Assembly (NCBI RefSeq): GCF_022811645.1
Contig: NZ_CP094534.1
Coordinates: 1,550,001-1,614,000, forward strand
Source of the DNA: Hymenobacter monticola
Lineage (GTDB): Bacteria > Bacteroidota > Bacteroidia > Cytophagales > Hymenobacteraceae
DNA: 64,000 nucleotides
Reading direction: 5' to 3'
Under the pieces are notes generated by a model. It did no database searches, was not told the origin of the DNA, and saw nothing but the letters and a program-made list of their open reading frames with translations. The translations under genes and the position numbers were made by a program. Below are positions 44,152 through 53,030 of this stretch, piece after piece (within the stretch, counting starts at the first letter, position 1; each line of letters starts with the position of its first letter).

Positions 44152-45147
44152 TTACTGCCCGCCTTCGCGCACGGCTTGCTCTACGGCCTGCGCGCCGGCT
44201 TCGGTTTCGAAGGCGTCGTACACGCGGTCGAAGTTTTCGGGGTCGTTCACGTGCGAGTAGGCGAATTTGGCGAGGTCAATCCGGCAGGCTTCCGAGTTGA
44301 GGCCGCGTAGCAGGCGGTTCAAGTCATCGGCCCGCAGGGCGCGTTGGTTCAGGCCGTCCTTGGCCGCGTTCAGCTTGCTCACTTCCGTAATGCGCTGCTG
44401 CATGGTTTGCACCAGTGCATTCACATCAGCAGGGGCCATCATGCGGTAGCTGCTGGTGGCGGTGCCGGGGTAGGCGCCGCCAGGGCCGTTATTATAGCCG
44501 CCATTAGCGCCGTTGTTGTAACCTCCGTTGGGGTTGCCGTAGCCACCATTATTGCCGCCGTAAGGGCCATTGCCGTTCGGCGCGTTGTAGCCACCGTTTG
44601 GGTTGGCGTTGGGATAACCGTTGTTCGGATAGTTGGGATAACCGTTGTTCGGATAATTGCCATTAGGGCCGCTGGGGTAGGCCGAGCCGGGAGCCGGGCT
44701 GCCGTAGCCGCCCTGGCCATAGGGCTGCGGGCTCTTGTATTGGCCCCCGTAGCCGGGGCTGTTGTAGTAGCCGCCGTAGCCGCCGCGTGCGGGGCCGTAT
44801 AGCGCTACCGCGCCCACCTGCTGCAAGCCCAGCGGACGGCCGGGCCGGGCAATGAGCTCATACGACGTTTCAACGCCGGGCTGCAGCCACACTTGGCTGC
44901 GGAAGCGCACCACCCGGCCATAGCCGGCAGGCACGGTGAAATCGGCCCAGTGCTGGCCGGGCATCAGCTGGTCGACGTGCACCTGCCGGGCGCCGCCCCG
45001 CGTCACCAAGCGGCCATCCAGCACGAGGTCAAACGGCACGCCCCGCTCCGATACGAAGTTGACATTAGCGGCCGGCGGGGGGGAGGCCAGGGCGGGGGCC
45101 ACCGCCGAAAACAAGCTGGCAATGATGAAGAGTAGGGCCTTTTTCAT
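44152..45147 (-). CDS. DUF4476 domain exported protein with Gly/Asn/Tyr/Pro-rich linker
   Basis: A 331-residue exported protein: signal peptide to PALAS (about 22), a beta-rich N-terminal domain (FVSERGVPFDLVLDGRLVT to about 105), a low-complexity linker at about 120-235 made of NGGYNNG, YPNNGYPN and similar repeats, then a C-terminal four-helix DUF4476 domain (about 238-325: MMAPADVNALVQTMQQRIT to FDRVYDAFETEAGAQAVEQA). DUF4476 is common in Bacteroidota, role unknown. The linker is disordered and aromatic-rich, suiting a surface or matrix protein. Confidence 0.85.
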   Translation of the reverse strand: MKKALLFIIASLFSAVAPALASPPPAANVNFVSERGVPFDLVLDGRLVTRGGARQVHVDQLMPGQHWADFTVPAGYGRVVRFRSQVWLQPGVETSYELIARPGRPLGLQQVGAVALYGPARGGYGGYYNSPGYGGQYKSPQPYGQGGYGSPAPGSAYPSGPNGNYPNNGYPNYPNNGYPNANPNGGYNAPNGNGPYGGNNGGYGNPNGGYNNGANGGYNNGPGGAYPGTATSSYRMMAPADVNALVQTMQQRITEVSKLNAAKDGLNQRALRADDLNRLLRGLNSEACRIDLAKFAYSHVNDPENFDRVYDAFETEAGAQAVEQAVREGGQ

Positions 45148-45328
45148 GGCGTTTGCAGAAAAGAATCCGCGGTGAGGTCAGCGGGTATTTCGCTATTTCC
45201 AAAAGGTGTGCCACGTTTACAGCAGCATGGTATAGAGGCGGAGCCTGCCCCTGCCGGATGCCTGCGCCGCCCGAACGGCTTGGCGTCGCAACGGGCAAAA
45301 CAGGCCCCACCTCTACGCCCGTTAACGC

Positions 45329-45363
45329 AAAAAAGCCCCCGCAACCGAGGCTGCGGGGGCTTC
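45329..45363 (-). terminator. Terminator of the OmpA-family gene
   Basis: Arms 45335-45343 and 45352-45360 pair; read on the minus strand a run of T follows. 23 bp past the stop at 45386. Confidence 0.8.
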
Positions 45364-45385
45364 TCAAACGAGCGAAAAGCTGAAG

Positions 45386-47341
45386 TTACTTCGCTATTCG
45401 CGTCACCTTGAACTCGGTGCGGCGGTTGCGCTGGTACTCAGCTTCCGTCTTAGCGTTGGGCACTACCGGGCGGGTTTCGCCGTAGCCTTTGGCCGTGATG
45501 CGGCTCTTGCTGATGCCCTTGCTCACGATGTAAGCCACAGCCGCTTCAGCACGCTGCTGCGAGAGCTTCATGTTGTAAGCGTCTTTGCCGCGCGAGTCGG
45601 TGTGCGAGCTCAGCTCGATGCTGATTTTGGGGTTGTCCACCAGCGTCTGCACCAGGGTGTCGAGGCGGATGGCGGCATCCGGGCGGATGTTGTACTTGTT
45701 GTAATCGTAGAAAATGTCCTTCACCTCGATGGCCTTGGCCAGGATGATTTTGTTCAGCGTCAGGGTCACCGGCAGCTGAATGTCGTTCATCGGGTTGGGC
45801 AGGGCATCCTGGCTGGGCTTGCGGCCCACGGTGCTCAGCGTGGTGCGCGAGCTGAAGTCACCAGCGCGTTCGGCGAAGAAGGCGTAGTTGCTCACCGAGT
45901 CCAGCTTCACGTTGAACTTACCGGCGGCGTCGCTGGTCACTTTCTGCGACTGGCCGTTGGGGCCCGTGATGGTCACGGTAGCGCCGCCCACGGGCGTAGA
46001 GGTGTTGGATTTGTCGTCGCGCTCCAGCACGGTGCCGTCGGCGTAGAAGGTCACCAGCTTCAGCGGCTTCTTCTTGAACGTGTAAAAGTCGTCGGAGCCT
46101 TTGCCACCAGCGCGGTTCGAGCTGAACAAGCCCATGTCACCGGCCATCGGCACGGGGGCGAAGTCGTCGCCTACACTGTTCACTTCCGGGCCCAGGTTCA
46201 CGGCCTGACCGCCTTTCACCATAAACAAGTCGAGCTTGCCGAGGCCGGGACGTCCGTCCGAAGCGAAGTACAGCGTGCCATCGGGGGCCACGCCGGGGAA
46301 GTTGTCGTTGCCGGCCGAGTTGATGCTCTCGCCCAGGTTTTCAGCCGGCGAGAAGCGGCCGTTGGCGCCCAGCGTGGCTTTGTAGAGGTCGTTGCCGCCC
46401 TGGCCGCCTTTGCGGGCCGAGGAGAAGTACAGCGTGGTGCCGTCCGGGGCAAATACCGGCGAGAAGTCGTCGGCGGTGCGGTCGTTGATGTTGGCGAGCA
46501 CGGGCTCCGTCCAGGCGCCGTTGCGCAGGTACGAAATCCAGAGGTCGTCGCTCAGCAGCGTGGTTTTGTCGCCGCCTTCGGGACGGTAGTCGTTTTTCTT
46601 GCCGCTGTTCGAGCGGGCAAACACCATCGTCTTGCCATCGGGGGTGTAGGTGGCGCTGGCTTCGTGGCGGTCTTCGGTGTTGAATGGGCCTTCGAGCTTG
46701 CGGGCGCTGCCGCCGCTCATGGCAGCTGCGTTGTCAAACTTGATGGCGTAGAGGTCGTAGAAATTCTCGCCGTTGCCGAGGTATTTCTTGCCTTCGCGGT
46801 TTGAGGCAAACACGAAGTCGGAACCCGGGCCGGCCATCATGGTGCCACCGAAGTCGGAGCCCGCCGAGTTCAGCGCGTCCACCGGCATCACATCGTATTT
46901 GCTCTTCATGCTCGCCATGGCTTTGCTGGCGTTCACGTTTTTAGCTTCGGTTTCGGCACGGGCGGCCAGGGTGCGGTTGCCACCGCTGCTGGCGTAGGTG
47001 CTGAACTGCGCAGCGGCTTCGTCGTACTTGCCGTTGGCTTTTAGGGCCTCGGCGTAGCGGAAGCCGGCATCGGCGTTTTTCACCCCACCGTCGAGGGCCG
47101 CTTTGTAAAACGGCTCGGCCAACTCCACACGGTTGGAAAGGCGGTAGGCCTCACCGATGCGGAAGTTGTTCAACGACGCGTTTTTACCCTTGGCAATGTC
47201 AGCTTGATACAGCGGAATCGCCGTTTCGTACTGGCCCCGGGCAAACTCTTTGTCGGCCTTGCTCATGGCGCCGCTGCTGGCACAGCTGTTCAGCATCGCT
47301 GTTGAACTGGCCGCAGCGCAGATTAATAATAGTTTCCTCAT
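45386..47341 (-). CDS. PorE-like OmpA-family lipoprotein (TPR, PD40 propeller, CRD, OmpA)
   Basis: A 651-residue lipoprotein: lipobox LNSC at residues 17-20 (anchor Cys20), TPR helices (about 25-125), a PD40 beta-propeller (about 140-415, blades such as DFSPVFAPDGTTLYFSS and DNFPGVAPDGTLYFASDG), a carboxypeptidase-regulatory-like domain (about 425-500, GGATVTITGPNGQSQKVTSD) and a C-terminal OmpA peptidoglycan-binding domain (IELSSHTDSRGKDAYN, LSQQRAEAAVAYIVSKGI). This domain order is that of PorE, a type IX secretion component that ties the system to peptidoglycan. No other T9SS core gene is adjacent, so a PorE role is inferred. Confidence 0.85.
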   Translation of the reverse strand: MRKLLLICAAASSTAMLNSCASSGAMSKADKEFARGQYETAIPLYQADIAKGKNASLNNFRIGEAYRLSNRVELAEPFYKAALDGGVKNADAGFRYAEALKANGKYDEAAAQFSTYASSGGNRTLAARAETEAKNVNASKAMASMKSKYDVMPVDALNSAGSDFGGTMMAGPGSDFVFASNREGKKYLGNGENFYDLYAIKFDNAAAMSGGSARKLEGPFNTEDRHEASATYTPDGKTMVFARSNSGKKNDYRPEGGDKTTLLSDDLWISYLRNGAWTEPVLANINDRTADDFSPVFAPDGTTLYFSSARKGGQGGNDLYKATLGANGRFSPAENLGESINSAGNDNFPGVAPDGTLYFASDGRPGLGKLDLFMVKGGQAVNLGPEVNSVGDDFAPVPMAGDMGLFSSNRAGGKGSDDFYTFKKKPLKLVTFYADGTVLERDDKSNTSTPVGGATVTITGPNGQSQKVTSDAAGKFNVKLDSVSNYAFFAERAGDFSSRTTLSTVGRKPSQDALPNPMNDIQLPVTLTLNKIILAKAIEVKDIFYDYNKYNIRPDAAIRLDTLVQTLVDNPKISIELSSHTDSRGKDAYNMKLSQQRAEAAVAYIVSKGISKSRITAKGYGETRPVVPNAKTEAEYQRNRRTEFKVTRIAK

Positions 47342-47465
47342 AGGTGGTGTGGTGGAGGGGTGGTGAGGGAGAAGGAGCCGAAAAATATTCCCGGCTAGGC
47401 ATTTTTGGGTTAGCAATAATACTACGTTTAGGTAGGATTCACGCAAGGCGCTCTTTTTTTTCTTC

Positions 47466-47951
47466 CTAGCTAAAGTAGCGGGCCAGCCAGGTTTCTGCCG
47501 CCGGACGGGGCCACTGGGTATCTAGTTGGGCCTTGGTAGCCAGCGTGTTATCAAAATAAAACGTATCTGGTTCCACGGTGCCGGCGGCCACAGCGGCCTT
47601 TATCTCGTTGTGTTTCAGGAGGTGCACTACCCCATCCATTAAGAAGGCTAAGTGCGACTTGTCGAGCAAGGCCACGCCAAACTGCTGCTCAAGCTGGGCC
47701 ACAAAACGCACCGACGCATCGATGGAGCAGCCGCTGGCTCCGGCCACGCCCTCGTCGAGGCCAATGACCAAAAATTGCTGATGTAGTATTTCGGCCGAAG
47801 CTAAGAGGCTGCGGCCGTGGCTAGTCCACTCCTCTGAAAAACGGGCCAGGTGCGGCAGGGCCGCCACCACCTCCGGCCCCGTGAGCGGGCGGGCGGCCTG
47901 GTAAATCCATACCCGGGCCGTGGCCGGAAGCTGGTCAAACGCTACGTGCAT
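47466..47951 (-). CDS. Conserved Bacteroidota protein of unknown function
   Basis: A 161-residue soluble protein starting MHVAFDQLPATARVWIYQA. I recognise it as a conserved Bacteroidota family whose members are often labelled ABC transporter ATPase; the label looks wrong because there is no Walker A, signature or Walker B motif. The stretch GASGCSIDASVRFVAQLEQQFG in the middle (quoted in part: GCSIDASVRFVAQLEQQFG) and PDTFYFDNTLATKAQLDTQW near the end are characteristic. No signal peptide or membrane segment. The start at 47951 fits the family; an upstream Met would add a Pro/Arg-rich stretch. Confidence 0.8.
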   Translation of the reverse strand: MHVAFDQLPATARVWIYQAARPLTGPEVVAALPHLARFSEEWTSHGRSLLASAEILHQQFLVIGLDEGVAGASGCSIDASVRFVAQLEQQFGVALLDKSHLAFLMDGVVHLLKHNEIKAAVAAGTVEPDTFYFDNTLATKAQLDTQWPRPAAETWLARYFS

Positions 47952-48069
47952 AAGTCGGCAGGCTGGCGGGCCGCCACGTGGCGGCCCCGCGCGGCCAAAG
48001 GTATTAGGCAAACGGAATACCGGCCGCGTCTATTGCCTAAATCTTGGTGGGAAACGACGGCTGAAAGAC

Positions 48070-48966
48070 CTAGGCGTTGATGCCTTCGGCCGAAGCCACC
48101 AGTTCAGCCAGGTCGAACACCTGCACCTTACTTTCCTGCTCTTTGTTTTTCACGCCGTCGCTCATCATGGTCATGCAGAAGGGGCAGCCCACGGCAATGA
48201 TGCTGCCCTGCAGGTCGTGGGCACCGGGCGCGGCGGTTTCGGTTTCCACGCCGCCCAGGTTGGCCAGCGCGTCGGCCCTGCCGGCCAGGGTGGCCAGGGC
48301 TTCTTCGGTGCGTTCGATGTTGATGTCTTTTTTGCCGGGCTCGGGCTCTTTCCACATCTGGGCGCCGCCGGCGCCGCAGCACAGCCCGTTGGCGCGGCTG
48401 CGCTTCATCTCCACCAGGTCAGCATCAAGGGCGGCCAGCACTTCGCGCGGGGCTTCGTAAATGTCGTTGGCGCGGCCCAGGTAGCAGCTGTCGTGGAAAG
48501 TGATGCGCCGGCCCTTGAAGCTTTCGCCGCCGCTCACGCCCACCTTGCCTTCGTTGATGAGCTGCTGCAGGTAGGTGCTGTGGTGAATGACCTCGTAATC
48601 ACCGCCCAGGGCGGGGTATTCGTTCTTGATGGTGTTGAAGCAGTGCGGGCAGGCCGTCACGATTTTCTTGATGCCATAGCCATTCATCGTCGTGATGTTC
48701 TGCATGGCCTGCATCTGGAACAGAAACTCATTGCCGGCGCGCTTGGCGGGGTCGCCGGTGCAGCTTTCTTCCAGGCCCAGCACGGCGTACTTGGTGCCCA
48801 CGTGGTCGAGGATGCGCACGAAGGCGCGGGTCACGCGCTTGTACCGGTCATCAAACGCGCCGGCACAGCCCACCCAAAACAGGATTTCGGGCGACTCGTT
48901 GCGGGCTGCCAAATCGGCCATGACGGGAACGTTGATTTGCTTTTTAGCGGGAGCTTCGGGATTCAT
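48070..48966 (-). CDS. (Fe-S)-binding redox protein with two CCG domains (HdrB/GlpC-like)
   Basis: A 298-residue cytosolic protein with paired cysteine-rich CCG domains: VGCAGAFDDRY and SCTGDPAKRAG with TACPHCFNTIKNEYP in the first, FHDSCYLGRANDIYEAP and GLCCGAGGAQMW with VGCPFCMTMMSDG in the second. CCG domains in HdrB hold unusual [4Fe-4S] clusters; in LldE/GlpC-type proteins they serve quinone-linked dehydrogenases. Start at 48966 (MNPEAPAKKQ). It follows the membrane Fe-S gene on the same strand, and the two proteins probably form one complex, though an inverted repeat separates them. Confidence 0.9.
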   Translation of the reverse strand: MNPEAPAKKQINVPVMADLAARNESPEILFWVGCAGAFDDRYKRVTRAFVRILDHVGTKYAVLGLEESCTGDPAKRAGNEFLFQMQAMQNITTMNGYGIKKIVTACPHCFNTIKNEYPALGGDYEVIHHSTYLQQLINEGKVGVSGGESFKGRRITFHDSCYLGRANDIYEAPREVLAALDADLVEMKRSRANGLCCGAGGAQMWKEPEPGKKDINIERTEEALATLAGRADALANLGGVETETAAPGAHDLQGSIIAVGCPFCMTMMSDGVKNKEQESKVQVFDLAELVASAEGINA

Positions 48967-48985
48967 AACTATAGGGGAGAAGAAC

Positions 48986-49084
48986 GTCATGCTGAGCGAA
49001 GCCGAAGCAACTCTACTGCGCAACTATCTTATTTCAATTTGATTACTTACACGGTAGAGATGCTTCGGCTTCGCTCAGCATGAC
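48986..49084. repeat. REP-like inverted repeat, GTCATGCTGAGC variant
   Basis: Arms 48986-49009 and 49061-49084 are exact 24-bp reverse complements around 51 nt. Similar in layout to the TCATCCTGAGC repeats but with a different 3' half. Lies between the two co-directional Fe-S genes. Confidence 0.88.
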
Positions 49085-49106
49085 CGTGATTTTAGGTTTG
49101 TTTTCC

Positions 49107-50510
49107 TTAAGCTACCGCGGTGGCGCCAGGTTTCTCCGCCGCAAATAAGTCATCGGCCCAGTTGAAGCGGTCCGACGGCGAGAAGGCCCAGGGGGCGCCG
49201 TTGTTTTCGATGTTAGAGAACATCACGTTCAGCGAGTTCGGGGCGGCCGATTCTTCCAGCACCAGGAAGCGGCGCATCTCGATGATGCTTTCCAGGGGGT
49301 TGATGTTCACGGGGCAGCTTTCCACGCAGGCGTTGCAGGTGGTGCAGGCCCAGAGCTCCTCGGGCGTCACTTTGCCGCGGAGCAAGGTGGCCTCCATCAG
49401 GTCGGTCACGGGCTCGTGCTTGGCTTCGGGGCCGTACTGGTTGGGGCGGAAAATGAGGGGCGACTCGTACTTCTCCTCCATCCGGTCGCGCGTGTCCATG
49501 ATGATTTTGCGCGGCGAGAGCAGCTTGCCTGTCAGGTTGGCGGGGCACACCGAGGTGCAGCGGCCGCACTCGGTGCAGGAGTAGGCGTTCAGAAGGTTGG
49601 TCCAGGGCAGGTCTTCCACGTCTTTGGCGCCGAAGGGCGTGGGCGCCAGGGCCGAGCCATCGGGCGCGGTCGGGGCAGGCGGCACCACGAAGCTCGGGTC
49701 CATCATGGCCTTCACCTCGTTGGTGATGCTTTCCACGTTCGAGAACTGGCCCTGCGGCACCAGGCGCGAGTACCACACGTTCGGGAACGCCATGATGATG
49801 TGGAAGTGCTTGGAGCTGGGCAGGTAGTTGAGAAACAGGAAGATGCCCGTGATGTGAATCCACCAGCCCAAGCGCTCCAGCACGTGCAGCGTGCCCTCGC
49901 TGCTCGGCAACAGGCCCACCAGCAGGTTGCTGACGGGGAAGGTGCCGGGCAGGTCTTCGCCGCGTAGCTGGTGCAGCTTCAGGTCGGCGGTGTTCATGAA
50001 GAACAGGGCCAGCATCAGGGCTACTTCGATGTAAAGGATGATGTTGGCATCGAGCTTGGGCCACAGGCGCAGCTCGGGGCCGCTGAAGCGCTTGAGCGGC
50101 GGGTTGCTGTTGCGGCGCCACCAGAAGGCGGCCACGGCCACAATCACCAGCGCGGCCAGGATTTCGTTGGTGGCCATCAGCACGTCGTACACCGGTCCGA
50201 GGAAGCTGAGGGCGCGGTGGAAGCCGAAGATGTTGCCAAACAGGCCGTCGATGACGATTTCAATCACCTCGATGTTGATGACCAGAAAGCCCACGTACAC
50301 CACCAGGTGGAGCAGGGCGGGCGTCATGCGCTTGAACATTTTCTGCTGCCCGAAGGCCACCAGCAGGGTTTTGCGGAATCGCTCGGCGGCGTGGCCGCTC
50401 ATGTCACGGTCGCGCCCGACGAGGATGTTGGCGCGGATTTTCCGGACCTGCCAGGCGAACAAGCCGAATGCCGCCACCAGGAGCAGCAGGAAGAGGATGG
50501 ATTGCAACAT
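49107..50510 (-). CDS. Membrane-bound 4Fe-4S dicluster redox protein (HdrC/NarI-like fusion)
   Basis: A 467-residue protein. An N-terminal helix (MLQSILFLLLLVAAFGLFAW) is followed by four or five membrane spans (about 75-260, including HLVVYVGFLVINIEVIEIV) with His residues able to bind heme as in NarI. The C-terminal half carries two ferredoxin motifs, CTECGRCTSVCP and CTTCNACVESCP (each CxxCxxCxxxCP). It would move electrons between the quinone pool and its soluble CCG partner downstream. Start at 50510 is fixed by the first helix. The electron donor is unknown. Confidence 0.9.
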   Translation of the reverse strand: MLQSILFLLLLVAAFGLFAWQVRKIRANILVGRDRDMSGHAAERFRKTLLVAFGQQKMFKRMTPALLHLVVYVGFLVINIEVIEIVIDGLFGNIFGFHRALSFLGPVYDVLMATNEILAALVIVAVAAFWWRRNSNPPLKRFSGPELRLWPKLDANIILYIEVALMLALFFMNTADLKLHQLRGEDLPGTFPVSNLLVGLLPSSEGTLHVLERLGWWIHITGIFLFLNYLPSSKHFHIIMAFPNVWYSRLVPQGQFSNVESITNEVKAMMDPSFVVPPAPTAPDGSALAPTPFGAKDVEDLPWTNLLNAYSCTECGRCTSVCPANLTGKLLSPRKIIMDTRDRMEEKYESPLIFRPNQYGPEAKHEPVTDLMEATLLRGKVTPEELWACTTCNACVESCPVNINPLESIIEMRRFLVLEESAAPNSLNVMFSNIENNGAPWAFSPSDRFNWADDLFAAEKPGATAVA

Positions 50511-50613
50511 GCGGTAAAGGTAAGGCGGGAACGTTTGGGGCCGCAAGATACTCGGCATGCCGAATAGTTTTTAGAAAAAACCGCTGGCTTCCACACTTTT
50601 TTTACTGCATTTC

Positions 50614-50643
50614 TTGCGTCATTGTTTTGCGTTCGTACCTTTG
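50614..50643 (+). promoter_or_regulatory. Promoter of tRNA-Phe
   Basis: TTG (50614-50616), exactly 19 nt, TACCTTTG (50636-50643); 40 bp upstream of the mature tRNA. The same -7 octamer serves the tRNA-Pro gene and the RNA candidate at 52774. Confidence 0.8.
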
Positions 50644-50682
50644 CGGTCCCCAAAGCAACCTAAAAGGCGTCGCGGGGGAAAC

Positions 50683-50755
<73 letters not shown>

Positions 50756-50758
50756 CAG

Positions 50759-50792
50759 AAAAAGCCCCTCACGATTTCGTGAGGGGCTTTTT
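50759..50792 (+). terminator. Terminator of tRNA-Phe
   Basis: Sixteen-base arms around a two-base centre, A5 at the start and T5 at the end; four bases after the tRNA. Confidence 0.88.
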
Positions 50793-51039
50793 GTTTGTTG
50801 GCGTGTGAAGGAGCGCTAAGAAGGCCCCGGCTACTTTTGAATTTGCCCCAATCCAGTAATTCAGCAGCCTCGACAGCCACTTCGGTTACTTCGGCTTCTG
50901 CTACAGCCAAGGCTATCAGTTCAAGGCCGATGAGTGCGATGATGGCACGGTGGCGGTAGGGATGTTGAACATGCCTAATGCTAGTCGGGCCGAGTGTACG
51001 AAGCATCAACAACAGAATTATCTAATGGATTGGGCAATC
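50793..51039. other. Spacer between tRNA-Phe and the AT-rich ATPase
   Basis: No supported gene. Base composition drops towards the ATPase end. A minus-strand open frame here reads antisense through the tRNA and is rejected. Confidence 0.5.
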
Positions 51040-52671
51040 CTATTCTGTTTTGAGCGCGATTTTGAGAGCAGCATGGAACATCAAGTGAACATAACACTTG
51101 GTATTCTCCGTGATATCAGCAGGGTCAAGCGACTTGCTAGATGTATGAGTATAGATGGTAGCGTCACTTGGACTAAGTTTGACGCCAAGAACACCAACTC
51201 TATATAAAATGGTTACAATGGATTTTAACGCATCTTGAAAGGTATAATTAACTCCAAGCACATAGTCATTCGCTATTTTATATGCTTGGGAAGTGTTGTC
51301 TCTAATTTCGGCTAGTAATGTGCGTTCTAAGTCGGTTACACTTAAGTCCGAGATTTTAAATGAAGGAGGCCCTCCTTTCAGGAATTCACAGAGTGGCTTA
51401 ATAGAACCAAAATTTTCGGCCCATTCATCATCAATTGCCTCCAATCGCTCACGCGAATATTCTTGTTCCGCTTGGTTGAGAATGGCGCGTGTGATAATAG
51501 AGTTGCCATTCGCTTTCTCAATACATTTATTGAAAAAAGCAATGATGTCTCTGGGCCGCAAGAGTGTTCGTTGAATCATATAATCAAAGCCTGAAAGCTT
51601 GCCACTGCCACTCTTTGGCATGATGTCATCTATCGTAGGGGTTTCACGGCTGTACTGGCGGCGCATCAATAGGGCCAGTCTTTTGTTTAAAAGCTCTTTC
51701 AGAGAAGCATGATTCCACTCTAGATTTAAGTTAAGCTGTCTGAATTTTTCTCTTTGCATACGTCGAGCTTCGGTCTCCTGCAAAGCTTTTTCATATAGAT
51801 TATCACGCAAAGCAATAATCACTTTTATTCCTGGTATGCCTTTTAATTCATTTATGGTTATTACTAGAGCGCGTATTAAATCATATACTATAGTAATATC
51901 TACCCAATCTTTATCTAAATCATCAATAATAATATAAAATCTTTTTTGACGAGTATTGAAAATGTCCTCCTTAAGTATATCATAAACTTGATAAATGGAA
52001 TCGGCCTGTAATTCACTGATTACCTTCTGTGCTCTGTTTGCAATTTCCTTTTTGTCAACTAACACATCACCCATTTCAAACTTGAGCGTACCATTGAATA
52101 GCTTTTGAAGCGCTTCGGGAGCAAGTTTTAATTCTGTTGTTAGCCCCCTTTTGACTTGGTCTTCTATAGTGCGAACTCTAATGTCGGTCTTCTCCCAGAA
52201 TCCATCGTCATGGTATTTGCGTAAGTACTCTAATAGTGTACGCTTCTTATTGCCCATCAAAAATCTTTGGATAAAGGACGATATTGCTCCGTTCTCTTTA
52301 TTAACATCATCCCCAAATTGCATCTTCAAAAATTCTACAATGAATACATGTTTCCACAATACTTTGTAGAATAAGTCGAGGTTTGTCCCTAAGCCCTTAA
52401 GATATTTTATGATATCTGAGTTGCTCAGATATTTCAATGACATTGCTTCAGGGTTTATTCGCTTCGTATTCTCCTCCACTGTTTCCAGATACGTCAATAG
52501 CGCAGATTTGCCCGAGCCTGTGCGGCCTACTACAATAGACCTTACATTTTCTGTATCCTTCAACACCGATATGTCCCCTTTATCAGTAAAAGCTTCGATT
52601 AAGAAACTGTCTGTTTCCGCCTCAAGACTTCCTACATCTAGGTTACGACGAAAAGTGAACTTGTTGGCCAT
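51040..52671 (-). CDS. P-loop ATPase, probable Sll1717 family (defence-like), AT-rich
   Basis: A 543-residue soluble ATPase. Walker A GRTGSGKS at 49-56, Walker B YIIIDDLD at 246-253 (two acidic residues, as in STAND/KAP-like NTPases), a sensor-like VIIALRDNL at 284-292, an Arg/Lys-rich helical region after it, and a C-terminal winged-helix-like part (about 470-540) ending YVHLMFHAALKIALKTE. The overall plan fits the Sll1717 P-loop ATPases, often found in defence islands. The gene is far more AT-rich than its surroundings (51841-51900 has 14 G or C in 60), so it was probably acquired. It stands alone, with no partner effector next to it. Function is inferred. Confidence 0.8.
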   Translation of the reverse strand: MANKFTFRRNLDVGSLEAETDSFLIEAFTDKGDISVLKDTENVRSIVVGRTGSGKSALLTYLETVEENTKRINPEAMSLKYLSNSDIIKYLKGLGTNLDLFYKVLWKHVFIVEFLKMQFGDDVNKENGAISSFIQRFLMGNKKRTLLEYLRKYHDDGFWEKTDIRVRTIEDQVKRGLTTELKLAPEALQKLFNGTLKFEMGDVLVDKKEIANRAQKVISELQADSIYQVYDILKEDIFNTRQKRFYIIIDDLDKDWVDITIVYDLIRALVITINELKGIPGIKVIIALRDNLYEKALQETEARRMQREKFRQLNLNLEWNHASLKELLNKRLALLMRRQYSRETPTIDDIMPKSGSGKLSGFDYMIQRTLLRPRDIIAFFNKCIEKANGNSIITRAILNQAEQEYSRERLEAIDDEWAENFGSIKPLCEFLKGGPPSFKISDLSVTDLERTLLAEIRDNTSQAYKIANDYVLGVNYTFQDALKSIVTILYRVGVLGVKLSPSDATIYTHTSSKSLDPADITENTKCYVHLMFHAALKIALKTE

Positions 52672-52740
52672 GTGTGGTGTATAGTGGTTTTTTGCACAAG
52701 GTAGGAAAACAAAGCTGCATTAACTTTTTTTGCGAGCCTC

Positions 52741-52770
52741 TTGCATATCCAGTTTTTAGTCGTACCTTTG
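52741..52770 (+). promoter_or_regulatory. Strong stand-alone promoter
   Basis: TTG (52741-52743), exactly 19 nt, TACCTTTG (52763-52770): the same arrangement as the tRNA-Phe promoter. No open frame follows; see the RNA candidate. Confidence 0.78.
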
Positions 52771-52773
52771 CAC

Positions 52774-52904
52774 ACCTTTTAACGTATTGATTGGATATTA
52801 TCGAATAAGGCGGACTGCCGGCGTCGAAGCCTACGGGTGGGAATAAGACCGGTCCTTATTCATACATAATGCCTTGGCTGCTCTCAGTCAAGGCATTATC
52901 TTTT
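52774..52904 (+). ncRNA. Candidate structured small RNA (possibly 6S-like)
   Basis: About 130 nt between a consensus promoter and a strong terminator, with no open frame. GAATAAGG at 52803-52810 can pair with CCTTATTC at 52854-52861 (8 bp), closing a roughly 43-nt internal region; outside it ATTAT and ATAAT extend the stem. A second GAATAAG at 52841-52847 can pair with the same CCTTATTC, so two folds compete. A long rod with an internal open region is the plan of 6S RNA, which binds RNA polymerase, and a Bacteroidota 6S form exists; I could not compare with its model, so this identity is a guess. It lacks the SRP RNA and tmRNA signatures I know. Confidence 0.6.
52867..52904 (+). terminator. 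Terminator of the RNA candidate
   Basis: Ten-base perfect arms 52867-52876 and 52889-52898 followed by TCTTTT. Confidence 0.8.
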
Positions 52905-52913
52905 CTAAAGAAC

Positions 52914-52943
52914 CAAAAGCCTCGCTCATCAGCGGGGCTTTTT
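52914..52943. terminator. Second hairpin, probably ending the TonB receptor transcript
   Basis: Arms 52915-52925 and about 52930-52940 pair with A4 and T5 at the ends, usable from both sides; 88 bp past the receptor's stop at 53031. Confidence 0.65.
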
Positions 52944-53030
52944 ATATACCCGACCCCTACCTTGCCCCATGAAACACCTGCTACTCCAGGCGCTCCACGG
53001 TGCTCAAGCCACCACGCATAAGGCAACCCC

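Noticed and set aside
44450..44770. Repeat array within the DUF4476 gene
   Set aside because: It is a low-complexity Gly/Asn/Tyr/Pro linker inside an intact coding frame.
47466..47951. ABC transporter ATPase label for the conserved small protein
   Set aside because: No Walker A, Walker B or signature motif is present, so the label used for some relatives is not supported.
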